From positions 868,001 to 932,000 of the forward strand of contig JAUHXU010000002.1 of NCBI GenBank assembly GCA_030426805.1: a stretch of DNA of 64,000 nt, in the 5' to 3' direction. Below the pieces are notes generated by a model. It saw nothing but the letters and a program-made list of their open reading frames with translations. It ran no database searches and was not told where the DNA came from. The stretch comes from a bacterium (GTDB lineage: Bacteria > Planctomycetota > JAFGQW01). Positions 48,796 to 58,387 of the stretch are shown piece by piece; position 1 is the stretch's first letter; every line of letters begins with the position of its first letter. The translations under genes and the position numbers were made by a program.

Positions 48796-51318
48796 CTACG
48801 AATCCGCCTTCATCTTCTCCCAGTCTTCAGAGCTGATGATGACCTCGCGGGCCTGGCTGCCCTTGTATTTGCCGACGATTCCCTGCTCGGCCATGATGTC
48901 CACGAGGCGGGCGGCGCGGGTGTAGCCGATCTGGAACTTGCGCTGGAGCAGCGACGTGGAGCCGCGGCCGGTCTCGAGCACCGTCTCGACCGCCTGCTCG
49001 TAGAGCGCGTCGTTGATCTTCTTCTTCTTCGCCTGCTCGGTGAACGGCGTGACGCCGGTCAGCTCCTCGTCGAACTGCGGGGCCGACGCCTTCGTCGCGT
49101 GGCGCACGATCCGCCGGATCTCCTCGTCGGAGACGTAGGTGCCCTGGCAGCGGCGGAGGATCGACGAGCGGGGCGGCAGGTAGAGCATGTCGCCCATGCC
49201 GAGCAGCCGCTCGGCGCCGTTTTGGTCGACGATGATTCGCGAGTCGGTCTTGCTCGACACGCGGAACGAGATCCGCGTCGGCATGTTCGCCTTGATCAGG
49301 CCGGTCAGCACGTCGGCGCTCGGTCGCTGCGTCGCGAGCACGATGTGGATGCCGACCGCACGCGACTTTTGCGCGAGCCGCGTGATCGACGCTTCGACCT
49401 CCTTGGCCGCGGTCATCATCATGTCGGCCAGCTCGTCGACGATGATCACGATGTAGGGCAGGTAGGGGGGCGCCGTCTCGGGATCGCGCGCGTTCTCCTC
49501 GAGGCGTTCCGCGCGCTCCTCGGCCGACAGCCGGTTGTAGGCGGTCAGGTGGCGCACGCCGGCGTCGTGGAGCAGCGCGTAGCGATCCTCCATCTTCTGC
49601 ACCGCCCAGTCGAGGATCCCCGGCGCGCGGCGCATGTCGGTGACGACCGGCGTCATCAGGTGAGGGATCTTCCGGAACTGCGACAGCTCGACCATCTTCG
49701 GGTCGATCAGGATCAACTGCGTCTCCTCGGGGCGACGCGTCAGCAGCACGCTCAAGATGATCGTGTTCAGGCAGACACTCTTGCCGGCGCCCGTCGCACC
49801 GGCGACGAGCAGGTGTGGCATCTGCGCGAGGTCTTCGATCAGCGGCGCACCGTTGCCGTCCTTGCCGAGCAATAGCGGGATCGCCGCGGTCGTCTTGCGG
49901 AACGCGGGATCGCGCACGAGCGCCTTCACGCTCACGGTCTCGCGATACTGGTTCGGCACCTCGATGCCGATCGTCGACTTGCCCGGGATCGTCGACACGA
50001 CGCGCACGTTCGGCGCCTTGATCGCGCGCGCGATGTCGTCGGAGAGGTTCGTGATCTGGCGGACCTTCGTGCCGGGTGCGAGGCTCAGCTCGTACATCGC
50101 GACGACCGGGCCCTTCTGGATCTCGACGACCTCCGCCTCGACCTTGAAGTCCGACAGCGCGGTGACGAGCCGCTCGGCGCAGCGTCGCACCGATGCGGCT
50201 TCCTTCAACTCGTCGACCGGTTTCGGCTCGTCGAGCAGGTCCCACGACGGGAACTCGTAGGTCGAGTCCTGCGGCAGCCCGGCGAAGTGACCGAGGTCCG
50301 GCGGCTCGATCGGCGCGTTCTTGTCGGGCGCCGGACCGCCTTCATCGGAGCGGTGCTGCCCGCGGATCACCGGCTCGGGCACCGGCTTCGGCAGGGGCGC
50401 CTCTTCCTCGACCTCCGGTTCGGGGTCCGGCTCCGGTGTCGGCTCCGGCTCGGCGGCCTTCTTGCCCCGCTTCTTCGAGCCGTTCTTCGCGGCCGCGGCC
50501 TTCGGCGGCGTCACGGAGCGCGCCTTGCGCGACGGCTTCGGCGGGGGGGCTTCGTCTTCCTCCTCCTCTTCTTCCTCTTCCTCCTCGTCCTCGTATTCGT
50601 ACTCCCACTCGTCGTCGTCGCCGGCTTCCTCGTCGTCGTCGACCTCGACGTACTCCCACTCCTCCTCGTCGGCGTCTTCCTCTTCGTATTCGCCGTCCGC
50701 TTCGAGCGGCCGCATCTGCGGCGCCGGCGCCGTGACGAATCGCGCGAGCGACGAGAGACCCCGCTTGATCAGCGGCAGCAGCGCGCGGTCGGTCGCGAAG
50801 ATCAGCGCCACCGTGCACAGCGTCAGCGCGATCAGCGTCGCGCCGAACGTGTGGAAGAACGCGACGAGAAAACGCGCGATGCCGCCGCCGAAGATGCCGC
50901 CCAGTCTGACCGCATCGTCGGTCATCACCGGCGTCTTCGTGTCGATCTCCGGGATCGCGACGAGGGTCGCGAGCATCAGGACACTGCCGGCGACACCGAA
51001 CGCGACCGATCGATTCACGGTGATCGAGCGCTCGAGCAGGTTGATCACGCCGAGCGCGAACAGCATGCAGACGAGCAGGAACGAGCCCGGCAAGCCGAAC
51101 AGGTAGGTCAGCACGTCGCGCGCGACCCCGCCGATCGGGCCGGTCAGCGACCGTCCTGCCGACAGGCTCAGGAACAGGTAGACGCTGATCGCGAAGATCA
51201 GCAGCGTCAGCGCGTCGCGGACGAGTGGCCGTCCGAACAACCCGACGTCTTCGGTCTCTTCGTGGGCGCGGCTACGTTTCGAGCCGCCCGCACTCCGTTT
51301 CGATGACTTCTTCGCCAC
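48796..51318 (-). CDS. ftsK: DNA translocase FtsK
   Basis: An 840-residue septal DNA pump for chromosome segregation. Four membrane helices (residues 33-176) are followed by an acidic linker (207-256, with EWEYEYEDEEEE) and a Pro/Glu-rich linker up to 340. The motor spans 345-750: alpha domain, then Walker A VAGATGAGKSVC (Lys513) and Walker B LILIDPK. The gamma winged helix is residues 769-840 with FQIGYTRAARLVDIM, close to the KOPS-reading form. The first 47 bases overlap the dut 3' end, so it belongs to the coaC-to-ftsK operon. Confidence 0.95.
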   Translation of the reverse strand: MAKKSSKRSAGGSKRSRAHEETEDVGLFGRPLVRDALTLLIFAISVYLFLSLSAGRSLTGPIGGVARDVLTYLFGLPGSFLLVCMLFALGVINLLERSITVNRSVAFGVAGSVLMLATLVAIPEIDTKTPVMTDDAVRLGGIFGGGIARFLVAFFHTFGATLIALTLCTVALIFATDRALLPLIKRGLSSLARFVTAPAPQMRPLEADGEYEEEDADEEEWEYVEVDDDEEAGDDDEWEYEYEDEEEEEEEEEEDEAPPPKPSRKARSVTPPKAAAAKNGSKKRGKKAAEPEPTPEPDPEPEVEEEAPLPKPVPEPVIRGQHRSDEGGPAPDKNAPIEPPDLGHFAGLPQDSTYEFPSWDLLDEPKPVDELKEAASVRRCAERLVTALSDFKVEAEVVEIQKGPVVAMYELSLAPGTKVRQITNLSDDIARAIKAPNVRVVSTIPGKSTIGIEVPNQYRETVSVKALVRDPAFRKTTAAIPLLLGKDGNGAPLIEDLAQMPHLLVAGATGAGKSVCLNTIILSVLLTRRPEETQLILIDPKMVELSQFRKIPHLMTPVVTDMRRAPGILDWAVQKMEDRYALLHDAGVRHLTAYNRLSAEERAERLEENARDPETAPPYLPYIVIIVDELADMMMTAAKEVEASITRLAQKSRAVGIHIVLATQRPSADVLTGLIKANMPTRISFRVSSKTDSRIIVDQNGAERLLGMGDMLYLPPRSSILRRCQGTYVSDEEIRRIVRHATKASAPQFDEELTGVTPFTEQAKKKKINDALYEQAVETVLETGRGSTSLLQRKFQIGYTRAARLVDIMAEQGIVGKYKGSQAREVIISSEDWEKMKADS

Positions 51319-51781
51319 CGGTCACTCCCTCCCCTGTCGAACCGAAGCCGCCCTCGCCTCGGTCCGTCTCGTCGAACCGTCCGCCCTCGTCCCACACGAC
51401 GTGCAGCACCGGCGCGACGACGAGTTGCGCGATGCGCATCCCGCGTTCGATCGCCACCGGCACCTCGCCGAGGTTGATCAGGCAGACCTGGATCTCGCCG
51501 CGGTAGTCGGCGTCGATCGTCCCCGGTGCGTTCACGACCGCGAGGCCGTGGCGCACCGCGAGCCCGCTGCGGGCCCGCACCTGCGCTTCGGTGCCCGGCG
51601 CGAGCGCGATCCGGATGCCGGTCGGCACGAGCGCGCGCCCGCCCGGCGCGATCTCGAACGTCTCGGCGACCGCTGCCCGGAGGTCGACCCCCGCGGCGAG
51701 CGCGCTCTCGTAGCGGGGGAGCGGCAGATCGGCACCGTGGGCGAGGCGCTCGATCGCGACCGTCGTCTTCGGTGTCGTCAT
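51272..51781 (-). CDS. dut: Deoxyuridine 5'-triphosphate nucleotidohydrolase
   Basis: A 169-residue trimeric dUTPase that removes dUTP and supplies dUMP. All five motifs are present: AGVDLRAA, RSGLAVRHG, GTIDADYRGE, GMRIAQLVV and RGEGGFGSTG. The protein continues about 17 residues past motif 5, reading into the ftsK start region. It overlaps coaB by 4 bases. Confidence 0.95.
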   Translation of the reverse strand: MTTPKTTVAIERLAHGADLPLPRYESALAAGVDLRAAVAETFEIAPGGRALVPTGIRIALAPGTEAQVRARSGLAVRHGLAVVNAPGTIDADYRGEIQVCLINLGEVPVAIERGMRIAQLVVAPVLHVVWDEGGRFDETDRGEGGFGSTGEGVTGGEEVIETECGRLET

Positions 51782-52428
51782 CCGTTCGTCTCCCCGCCCG
51801 TCCGGGCCTCGACCAGCCGCACCAACTCGTCCGCGAGTTCGTGTTTCGGCCGGTCCCGCCACGACCCGACGACGCCGTCGGCGTCGAGCACCGTCACGGT
51901 CGCGGTGTCCGAGCCGAGGTTGGCCGGGCCGTTCGCGACGATCAGGTCGAGGTTCTTCGCCGCGAGTTTTCGCCGCGCCTCGTCGTGACCGCCGTCGGTC
52001 TCGAGGTTGAAGCCGACCAGGATCTGGTCGGCCTTGGCCGCCCCGAGCCCCCTCAGGATATCCTCTGTCTTGCGAAAGGCAAACGTCTGGACGTCGGATG
52101 CGGTCTTCTTGATCTTGCCGTCGCTGAACGCGACTGGCGTGAAATCGGCCACCGCGGCGACCATGAACAGCGCCTGAATGCCCGCGAACCGCTCGTGGGC
52201 GGCGCGGCTGAGGTCGGCGGTGCTGACGATCGGGACGCGCTCCACCGCGTCCGGGAGCCGCCCGAGGACCGCCGAGTCGATCGGGCCGTGCAGCAGCGTC
52301 ACCGCGTGCCCGCGCGCCGCGGCTGCCCGGGCGATCTCGACCCCGAACCGGCCGCTCGACGCGTTCGACAGGTAGCGCACCGGGTCGAGGTGTTCGCGCG
52401 TCGGGCCGGCGGTGACGAGGATGTGCAT
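51778..52428 (-). CDS. coaB: Phosphopantothenoylcysteine synthetase (separate CoaB)
   Basis: A 216-residue protein equal to the C-terminal half of the usual bifunctional Dfp/CoaBC. It joins cysteine to phosphopantothenate. Conserved pieces are VTAGPTREHLDPVRYLSN, SSGRFGVEIA, MVAAVADFTP and the lysine loop DGKIKK, with GFNLETD further on. The CoaC half is encoded separately at 53691, with a membrane glycosyltransferase gene between them. Split forms exist in some lineages; an unrelated gene inserted between the halves is unusual. Confidence 0.9.
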   Translation of the reverse strand: MHILVTAGPTREHLDPVRYLSNASSGRFGVEIARAAAARGHAVTLLHGPIDSAVLGRLPDAVERVPIVSTADLSRAAHERFAGIQALFMVAAVADFTPVAFSDGKIKKTASDVQTFAFRKTEDILRGLGAAKADQILVGFNLETDGGHDEARRKLAAKNLDLIVANGPANLGSDTATVTVLDADGVVGSWRDRPKHELADELVRLVEARTGGETNG

Positions 52429-52431
52429 CGG

Positions 52432-53688
52432 CTACGTCCGTCCGGTCGCGCCGTGCACCTCGGGTGCGGCCGTGCGGTTGTAGTGGACGCGCAGCCCCGG
52501 GGTCACGGCGAGCGCGAGCGCGACCGCGGCGAGGAGCACCGCGATCTGCGTCCGGACCGCCTCGGGGATGCGCCCGGGTGCGGCGAGCGTCGCGGCGCGG
52601 ACGACGATCCGGATCGCCGTGTCGAGGCCGAGGCCGGCGAGTGTCGCGAACGCGGGGACGGCGGGCCACGGGACGGTGCCGAGGCCCGTGAACGGGCTTG
52701 CCCACCACGCGAGCAGCGGGGCGACGAGGCCGGGCGCGACGACGAGCCACGTGCCGAGCGAGCGCGGCAACGTGCACAGGCGGACGAGGCCGACCGCGGC
52801 GGCGACCCACGCGACCGTCGGAACCGCGCCGGTCGACACGCCGGCGGTGAGCCACGACCACGTCGGCGGCGTGCCGGTCGCGCCGGCCGGCAGCGGCGCG
52901 AACAGCCGGAGCGCCTGCACCGTCGCGACGATCGCGACGACGCTCAGGAACGCGCGCAGGTGCGGGGCCGGCCGGCCCGTGACCGCGACCCCGACCGAGA
53001 CGCCGACGACGAGGACCGCGTGGCCGACGATCAGCGCGGTGGCCCACGGCCCGAGTGCGATCGCCGCGGCGAGCAGCACCGCGTAGACCCACCACGCAAC
53101 CGCGTGGTCGCGCTCGATCGCGGCGCGCAGCGCGACCGACGCCGCGACGCACAGGGCGCCGGCGATCGCGGCGCCGCTGACGGCTTGCGACAGGATCACG
53201 TGACCGGGCGCGACCGCGAGTGTCGCCGCCACGAGCAGCGCGGAGCCGTGGCCGGTCGCGCGGCGGACGAGTGCGTAGAGGAGCGCCGGGGTCAGCGCGC
53301 CGGCGATCGCGTTCGGCACGAGCGCGAGCTGGGTGACCGGGTCGCCGACGAGCCACGGCGGCAGGAACGCCGCTTCGTCGCCGACGGTCGGGCGACCGAG
53401 CGTGACGAGCCGAAGCGCGAGTGCCCCCGCGAAGACGACCCCGAACCACCCGAGCGCGCCGAACCCGTCGAGCGACTCGGACGTGCTGCCGCCGTAGCCG
53501 CGGCGAAACGGCCCGGGGTCGGCGTGGCGCTCGCGCTTGCCGCTCAGGTAGAGCAACACGAACGCGCCGCCCGCGATCAACAGCGTCCACTTCTGGTCGG
53601 GCCGGTCGAGGCCGACCCGATCGGGAAATGCACCGGCCGCCCACGCCGCGGCCGCGAGCACGAGCAGGAGCGGCCCGGGGATCGGCAT
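52432..53688 (-). CDS. Polytopic membrane protein, GT39/ArnT-like glycosyltransferase
   Basis: A 418-residue protein with about ten membrane helices. The first outer loop carries RPTVGDEAAFLPP, matching the DE catalytic loop of GT-C glycosyltransferases that use lipid-linked sugars. It resembles the larger GT39-like protein at 61122 in layout. It lies 3 bases after coaB's start on one side and 2 bases from coaC's stop on the other, so it is co-transcribed with CoA synthesis genes without an obvious functional link. Sugar and acceptor unknown. Confidence 0.6.
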   Translation of the reverse strand: MPIPGPLLLVLAAAAWAAGAFPDRVGLDRPDQKWTLLIAGGAFVLLYLSGKRERHADPGPFRRGYGGSTSESLDGFGALGWFGVVFAGALALRLVTLGRPTVGDEAAFLPPWLVGDPVTQLALVPNAIAGALTPALLYALVRRATGHGSALLVAATLAVAPGHVILSQAVSGAAIAGALCVAASVALRAAIERDHAVAWWVYAVLLAAAIALGPWATALIVGHAVLVVGVSVGVAVTGRPAPHLRAFLSVVAIVATVQALRLFAPLPAGATGTPPTWSWLTAGVSTGAVPTVAWVAAAVGLVRLCTLPRSLGTWLVVAPGLVAPLLAWWASPFTGLGTVPWPAVPAFATLAGLGLDTAIRIVVRAATLAAPGRIPEAVRTQIAVLLAAVALALAVTPGLRVHYNRTAAPEVHGATGRT

Positions 53689-53690
53689 CG

Positions 53691-54233
53691 TCAGAGGCGC
53701 TCCGCGGTCGCGGCGAGGATCGTCTCGACCGGCGCCATCTTGCCCTGGCCCTGGACGCGACACGCCAGCTCGCCCGACACCGGGTCGACGATCGTGATGC
53801 CGTCCTCGCGGAGTCGCGCGACGTTGCGCTGCACGGCCGGGTGCTTCCACATCTCGACGTTCATCGCCGGGGCGACGACGACCGGGCAGGTCGCGCAGAG
53901 CAGCAGTGCGCCGATCAGGTCGCCGGCGAGGCCGAGCGCCGCGTGGGCGATCACGTTCGCCGTCGCCGGGGCGACGATCACCGCATCGGCGTCCTCGACG
54001 AGCGAGATGTGCGGCATCGAGTGGTCGGCGTCGCCCCACATGTCGGTGTGGACGGCCTCGCCGCTGAGCGCCCGGAACGTCTCCGCGGTGACGAGCTTCG
54101 CGGCTGCCGCGCTCAACGCGACGACCGGGCGTGCGTCGGCCTTGCGCAGCGTGAAGACGAGGTCGCACGTCTTGTACGCGGCGATCGAGCCGGTGACGCA
54201 GACGACGATGCGTCGGTCCCGAAACGCTTCCAC
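53691..54233 (-). CDS. coaC: Phosphopantothenoylcysteine decarboxylase (separate CoaC)
   Basis: A 180-residue flavoprotein. It has the Rossmann start VVCVTGSIAAYK, the active-site His in DADHSMPHISL, the substrate loop PAMNVEMW and the Cys-containing SGELACRVQGQGKM near the C-terminus. It decarboxylates phosphopantothenoylcysteine to phosphopantetheine. The GTG start at 54233 has AGGAAGGG 9 bases upstream. Usually fused to CoaB; here the CoaB gene is 1.2 kb downstream. Confidence 0.9.
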   Translation of the reverse strand: MEAFRDRRIVVCVTGSIAAYKTCDLVFTLRKADARPVVALSAAAAKLVTAETFRALSGEAVHTDMWGDADHSMPHISLVEDADAVIVAPATANVIAHAALGLAGDLIGALLLCATCPVVVAPAMNVEMWKHPAVQRNVARLREDGITIVDPVSGELACRVQGQGKMAPVETILAATAERL

Positions 54234-54310
54234 GCGGTCCGTCCCTTCCTGAGCCGCGCATCCGATGAAGGCGGCGGCCCGCGCAATGCTACCACCGACG
54301 CGGGTGGATT

Positions 54311-54892
54311 TCAGCGGTCGCGCGGGATCCCGAGCTGCGCGAGGATCGCGTCGACCGTGCCGTCGACGGTGACGTTCGGGATGCGGTGGTCGAACGACGG
54401 GGCGGCGGCGATCTCGCGCTCGGCGGTTTCGAGCCGACGCGCGAGGTCCTCCGGCGACTCGGTGCCGCGGCCGGTCAGCCGCTTTACGAGCGTCTCGCGA
54501 TCGGGCGCGTCGATGAACACGAACGTCGCGTCGAAGTCGATGCCGCGGAGTTGCTGTGCGCCTTGCACGTCGATCACGAGCACCGCGTGTCGGCCGCGCG
54601 CGAGGATCGCGTCGACCGACTGTTTGGGCGTGCCGTAGTAGCGACCGTAGACCTCGGCCCACTCGAGGAACTCGCCGCGGTCGCGCGCCGCCTCGAACGA
54701 TGCGGCATCGTGGAAGTGGTAGTCGCGCCCGTCCGCTTCGCCGTCGCGCGGTGCGCGCGTCGTCGCGGTGATCACGCGCTCGAAGCGCGGGTCGCGGAGC
54801 AACCGCTCGGCGACGGTCGTCTTGCCGACGCCCGAGGCGCCCGACAGGACGATGATGCGCGGCGCGTCACTCGAGGTTTTGGATCTGCTCAC
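54311..54892 (-). CDS. gmk: Guanylate kinase
   Basis: A 193-residue kinase that converts GMP to GDP. The P-loop is GASGVGKTT, followed by the GMP-binding TTRAPRDGEADGRDYHF and the LID region TGRGTESPEDLARRLETAE. Its start lies inside the 3' end of the YicC gene, the usual yicC-gmk order. Confidence 0.95.
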   Translation of the reverse strand: MSRSKTSSDAPRIIVLSGASGVGKTTVAERLLRDPRFERVITATTRAPRDGEADGRDYHFHDAASFEAARDRGEFLEWAEVYGRYYGTPKQSVDAILARGRHAVLVIDVQGAQQLRGIDFDATFVFIDAPDRETLVKRLTGRGTESPEDLARRLETAEREIAAAPSFDHRIPNVTVDGTVDAILAQLGIPRDR

Positions 54893-55796
54893 GGATCTTC
54901 TCGATCGCGCTCTTCATCGTGACGACGCGTGCCGAGATGTCGGTCGTGCCCGTCTTGCTGCCGAGCGTGTTCACCTCGCGCTGGATCTCCTGCAGCAGGA
55001 AGTCGAAGCGCTTGCCGCACTCACCGCCGGCCGCGAGCGTCTCGTCGAAGTGCACGAGGTGCGCGTCGAGTCGCGCGAGTTCCTCGCTGACGTCGGCGCG
55101 GTCGGCGTAGATCGCGACCTCGCGCATCACGTCGGCCGGTTGTGCGGAATGGCCGATGCGCGCGAGCGCGTCGTTGACCCGTTCGAGGAGGCGCGTCTCG
55201 TAGCGACTGGCGATGCGCGGTGCGGCGCGCACGAGTGCCTTCAATTCGCGACCGAGCGTCCGGCGGTGCTTCGCGAGATCGCGGCCGAGCGCCGCGCCTT
55301 CGCGGACGCGATCGGTCGCGAGCGCGGCGACCGCATCGTCGACCGCACCGAGCACGACCTTCGTCTCGGCGGCGGGTATCGTCGCCCCGCGCGCGTCGTC
55401 GCGGACGACACCGGGCAGCGTCAGCAGCACGCTCCAGTCAGTCGGCGGGTCGACGTCGACGTCTCGGCACAGGCCGCGGATTTCGGCTGCGTAGTGCGCG
55501 GCGATCGCGCGGTCGAGCGTCGCGACCGCGTCGTCGGTCGCGAGCGGGTGGTAGAGGCTCACGGTCACCGACCCGCGCGTGAGGTGCCGCTTCACGACGG
55601 ACTCGATCTTCGGCCGCAGCGCCTGGAGGTGGTCGGGCGCCTTGATCGAGAGCTTGAGGAAGCGGTTGTTGACCGACGACGCCTCGACGACGACCTCGCG
55701 GGCGGGTGCGTGTTTCTTGCGACCGGCGGGCAGCGGGCGGACGGCGCGCCCGTAGCCGGTCATGCTCGCGAGCGGGCCGGGAGCGCGGGCGGTCAT
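54867..55796 (-). CDS. YicC-family endoribonuclease
   Basis: A 309-residue protein. The N-terminal YicC domain starts SMTGYGRA, and the C-terminal DUF1725 part ends with GKRFDFLLQEIQREVNTLGS and KTGTTDISARVVTMKSAIEK, which carry the family's catalytic Glu residues. Members cleave RNA and influence small-RNA decay. Start MTARAPG (55796) is chosen; MTGYGRA (55763) is an alternative. It overlaps gmk by 26 bases. Confidence 0.9.
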   Translation of the reverse strand: MTARAPGPLASMTGYGRAVRPLPAGRKKHAPAREVVVEASSVNNRFLKLSIKAPDHLQALRPKIESVVKRHLTRGSVTVSLYHPLATDDAVATLDRAIAAHYAAEIRGLCRDVDVDPPTDWSVLLTLPGVVRDDARGATIPAAETKVVLGAVDDAVAALATDRVREGAALGRDLAKHRRTLGRELKALVRAAPRIASRYETRLLERVNDALARIGHSAQPADVMREVAIYADRADVSEELARLDAHLVHFDETLAAGGECGKRFDFLLQEIQREVNTLGSKTGTTDISARVVTMKSAIEKIREQIQNLE

Positions 55797-55815
55797 CGGC
55801 GGGTGCGTCGCCGGA

Positions 55816-56226
55816 TCAGTTGCCGCCCGAGCCGCCTGCCGGGGGCTGAGCGCCGCCCGGCGCGCCACCCGGTGCGCCCGCGGGGGGAACGGCGCCCGCC
55901 CCGGGGTTCGTCTCGATCGCCGGCTTCGACGGCAACGTGTCCGCGACACTCGCGTTCGACTTGTTCATCCAGCCGAGCACCAGCGCCGACATCACGAAGA
56001 CGGTCGCCAGCGTGGCGGTCAGCTTGTTGATCCCGCCCGACTTCACGCCGAACGCCTCGGTGCCGGCGCCGCCGAACGCCGCCAGGCCACCGCCCTTGCC
56101 CTCCTGGAGGAGGACGATCACGATCAGCAGCAAGCTCGACGTGAAGAACACGATGTAGAGCAGCACCCGGACGATGTCGCCGAACGCCGCGAACGTCGGG
56201 GTCAGCGAGAGCAGTGCGTTTTCCAC
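55816..56226 (-). CDS. secG: Preprotein translocase subunit SecG
   Basis: A 136-residue protein with two membrane helices (residues 18-41 and 70-87) separated by the SecG hallmark LLQEGKGGGLAAFGGAG. It completes the SecYEG channel. The C-terminal 45 residues are a Pro/Ala/Gly-rich tail, longer than in E. coli and common in this phylum. It is followed by the YicC gene and preceded by tpiA. Confidence 0.9.
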   Translation of the reverse strand: MENALLSLTPTFAAFGDIVRVLLYIVFFTSSLLLIVIVLLQEGKGGGLAAFGGAGTEAFGVKSGGINKLTATLATVFVMSALVLGWMNKSNASVADTLPSKPAIETNPGAGAVPPAGAPGGAPGGAQPPAGGSGGN

Positions 56227-56255
56227 GGGGGAAACCTCTCCGGTCCCGAGGGACC

Positions 56256-57017
56256 TCAGCCGTTGCGGCCGTAGTTGACGAGTTGCGCGAAGTCCGCCGC
56301 CTTCAGGCTCGCGCCACCGACGAGCCCGCCGTCGACGTCCGATTCGGCCATCAAGCCGTCGATCGTCTTCGGGTTGACGCTGCCGCCGTACAGGATGCGC
56401 GTCCGGGCGGCGACCGCGTCACCGAAGCGCTCGGCGAGCCACCCGCGGATCTGCCGGTGGACCTCCTGCGCCTGGGCCGGCGTGGCGGTGTGCCCGGTGC
56501 CGATCGCCCAGACCGGCTCGTAGGCGATCGTCAGCGTGTCGCACGCGGCCGCGTCGAGTCCGTCGAGGCCGCCCGTGAGCTGACGCTCGATCACCGCCCA
56601 CGTCTCGCCGGCTTCGCGCTCGTCGAGCGTTTCGCCGACGCACAGGATCGGGCGGATGCCGGCGTCGATCGCGCATCCGACCTTGCGGCGGATCATCGCG
56701 TCGTCTTCGCCGAACACGTGGCGGCGCTCGGAGTGGCCGAGGATCACGTCGGTCGCGCCACAGTCGGCGAGCATCGCCGGGCTGACGGCGCCGGTGAACG
56801 CGCCCTTGGCCTCCCAGCCCATGTCCTGGGCGCCCAGGCGGACCCGGGTCCCGGAGAGCCGTTCGGCCGCGAGCGCGAGATACGGAAACGCCGGGCACAC
56901 GAGGACGTCGCGGTCCTCGACGCCGTCGACCGCCGGCACCAGTGCATCCAGCAACGAGACGACCTCGTCCCGGACGAGGTTCATCTTCCAGTTGCCGGCG
57001 ATCAGGGGTTGGCGCAT
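56256..57017 (-). CDS. tpiA: Triosephosphate isomerase
   Basis: A 253-residue TIM barrel interconverting dihydroxyacetone phosphate and glyceraldehyde 3-phosphate. Active-site residues are visible: Lys in AGNWKMN, His in LGHSERR, Glu in AYEPVWAIGTG, and the phosphate-binding GGSV. The start MRQPL at 57017 excludes a 22-residue upstream extension without an SD. Confidence 0.97.
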   Translation of the reverse strand: MRQPLIAGNWKMNLVRDEVVSLLDALVPAVDGVEDRDVLVCPAFPYLALAAERLSGTRVRLGAQDMGWEAKGAFTGAVSPAMLADCGATDVILGHSERRHVFGEDDAMIRRKVGCAIDAGIRPILCVGETLDEREAGETWAVIERQLTGGLDGLDAAACDTLTIAYEPVWAIGTGHTATPAQAQEVHRQIRGWLAERFGDAVAARTRILYGGSVNPKTIDGLMAESDVDGGLVGGASLKAADFAQLVNYGRNG

Positions 57018-57104
57018 CGGGCGCTCCGCGAGAAGGGGGCGAAATCGAGCGGAGCTTCTAGTCGATCCGCCGCCCCGAATCAACCGCCCTCGGGGGGCGG
57101 GTCC

Positions 57105-58349
57105 CTACCGGCCGCCGCCGAGCATCTCGGCGATGTCGGCGTCGTCGTCCTCGTCCGCGGCGAACGGGTCGATCGCCTCCGGATCGAGGTCGACGCGGGG
57201 GTCCGTGCGCAGCTCGCGGAGGAGCGTGTAGGTCTGCTGCTTCTCGCGCCGGACGACGTAGCGGACGCGCCGCGTGATCTTGTTCAGCTTGGCCGTGACG
57301 AAGACGCTGAAGACCTGGCTGCCGGTGCCGAGAAACGGCGCCAGTTGCTGCGCGTCGCGGTTGTCGATCGCGCCGGCCTTCGCGAGTTCCTCGAGGCTCT
57401 TGATCCCGACGAACGACTCCTTCCCGCCCGGGGTCGCGCCGCCACCGAGCGCACCGGCCAGCGGGTTCGCGCCACCGCCGGTCGGCTGTTGCGTCGTCGT
57501 CGTGGAGGCCGAGCCGCGGCCGAACTTCGACGCGTTCTCCGGGTCGGCGATGTCCTCGCGCGCGTCGATGATCCGCTTGGCCTTGTCGGGCCCGTCGCGC
57601 CCGAAGAACGACGCGAGCACACAGGACTCGGCGGTGTTGACGTTCGTCTTGCCGTCCGACCAGATCGTGATGTAGCGCTCGAGGCCCGCGAGTTTCTCGC
57701 CCTCGTCGGTGACCTGGTCGTAGTAGACGTGCTCGGGCACGACGGCGAGCAGCTCCGACAGGCTCATCAGCGCGTTCTTCGTCGTGGGGGGCAAGATGAT
57801 CCGGTTCTCGTAGGTCTTGCGCTTGCCCTCGCGTCGCACGCGCACGTAGTTCGCGATCTGCGCGGCGATGTCCTGCGCTTCGTGCGGCGCGATGTCGTGA
57901 TCGGTCTCGTCGCGCATCGTGTCGATGATCTGCGTGAGCCGTGCGACCGCGACGCGCTTCTCGCTCGCGTTGCCCTTGAGGATCCAGTAGAGGTTGTACT
58001 TCCGGCTCTCGTCGACGATGTCGATCGCGACGATCGTGTCGCCGAAGTCGAGCTTCATGTAGTCGTCGGGACGGGCCCACTTGTCGTTGAACCCGTCGTG
58101 TTCGCCGTCGTTTCCGTCGGACTGCAGCAGCGCGAGCGCGCAGTCGAAGCCGCCCCGGATCGCGTAGTCGAGCGAGAAGCCGTCGAACTCGTTCTTCGCG
58201 GTGCGCATGTCCACCTTCGACGCGAACATCAGCTCGGTCACGACGATGATCACGAGCACGAGCACCATCATGACGAGCAGCAGCGCGATCCCGCGCTCGT
58301 CGTCGCGGCCGGGCGGCGTGGGGGGCAGGTCGGGTTCCGGGGCTGGCAT
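57105..58349 (-). CDS. GspK-like type II secretion minor pseudopilin
   Basis: A 414-residue protein. After a short leader ending in RGIALLLVMMVL comes a hydrophobic helix (residues 20-42), as in minor pseudopilins of the GspK type. GspK usually lacks the Glu at +5, as here. The large periplasmic domain includes IAAQIANYVRVRREGKRKTY, VVPEHVYYDQVTDEGE and the T2SSK-like ITIWSDGKTNVNTAESCVLA. The C-terminus ends in acidic DEDDDADIAEMLG. It should cap the pseudopilus tip. ATG 58349 or 58361 may be the start. Confidence 0.75.
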   Translation of the reverse strand: MPAPEPDLPPTPPGRDDERGIALLLVMMVLVLVIIVVTELMFASKVDMRTAKNEFDGFSLDYAIRGGFDCALALLQSDGNDGEHDGFNDKWARPDDYMKLDFGDTIVAIDIVDESRKYNLYWILKGNASEKRVAVARLTQIIDTMRDETDHDIAPHEAQDIAAQIANYVRVRREGKRKTYENRIILPPTTKNALMSLSELLAVVPEHVYYDQVTDEGEKLAGLERYITIWSDGKTNVNTAESCVLASFFGRDGPDKAKRIIDAREDIADPENASKFGRGSASTTTTQQPTGGGANPLAGALGGGATPGGKESFVGIKSLEELAKAGAIDNRDAQQLAPFLGTGSQVFSVFVTAKLNKITRRVRYVVRREKQQTYTLLRELRTDPRVDLDPEAIDPFAADEDDDADIAEMLGGGR

Positions 58350-58387
58350 GTCGGCAATCATAGACGGCAGGGGGGGCGTCCGTATTC

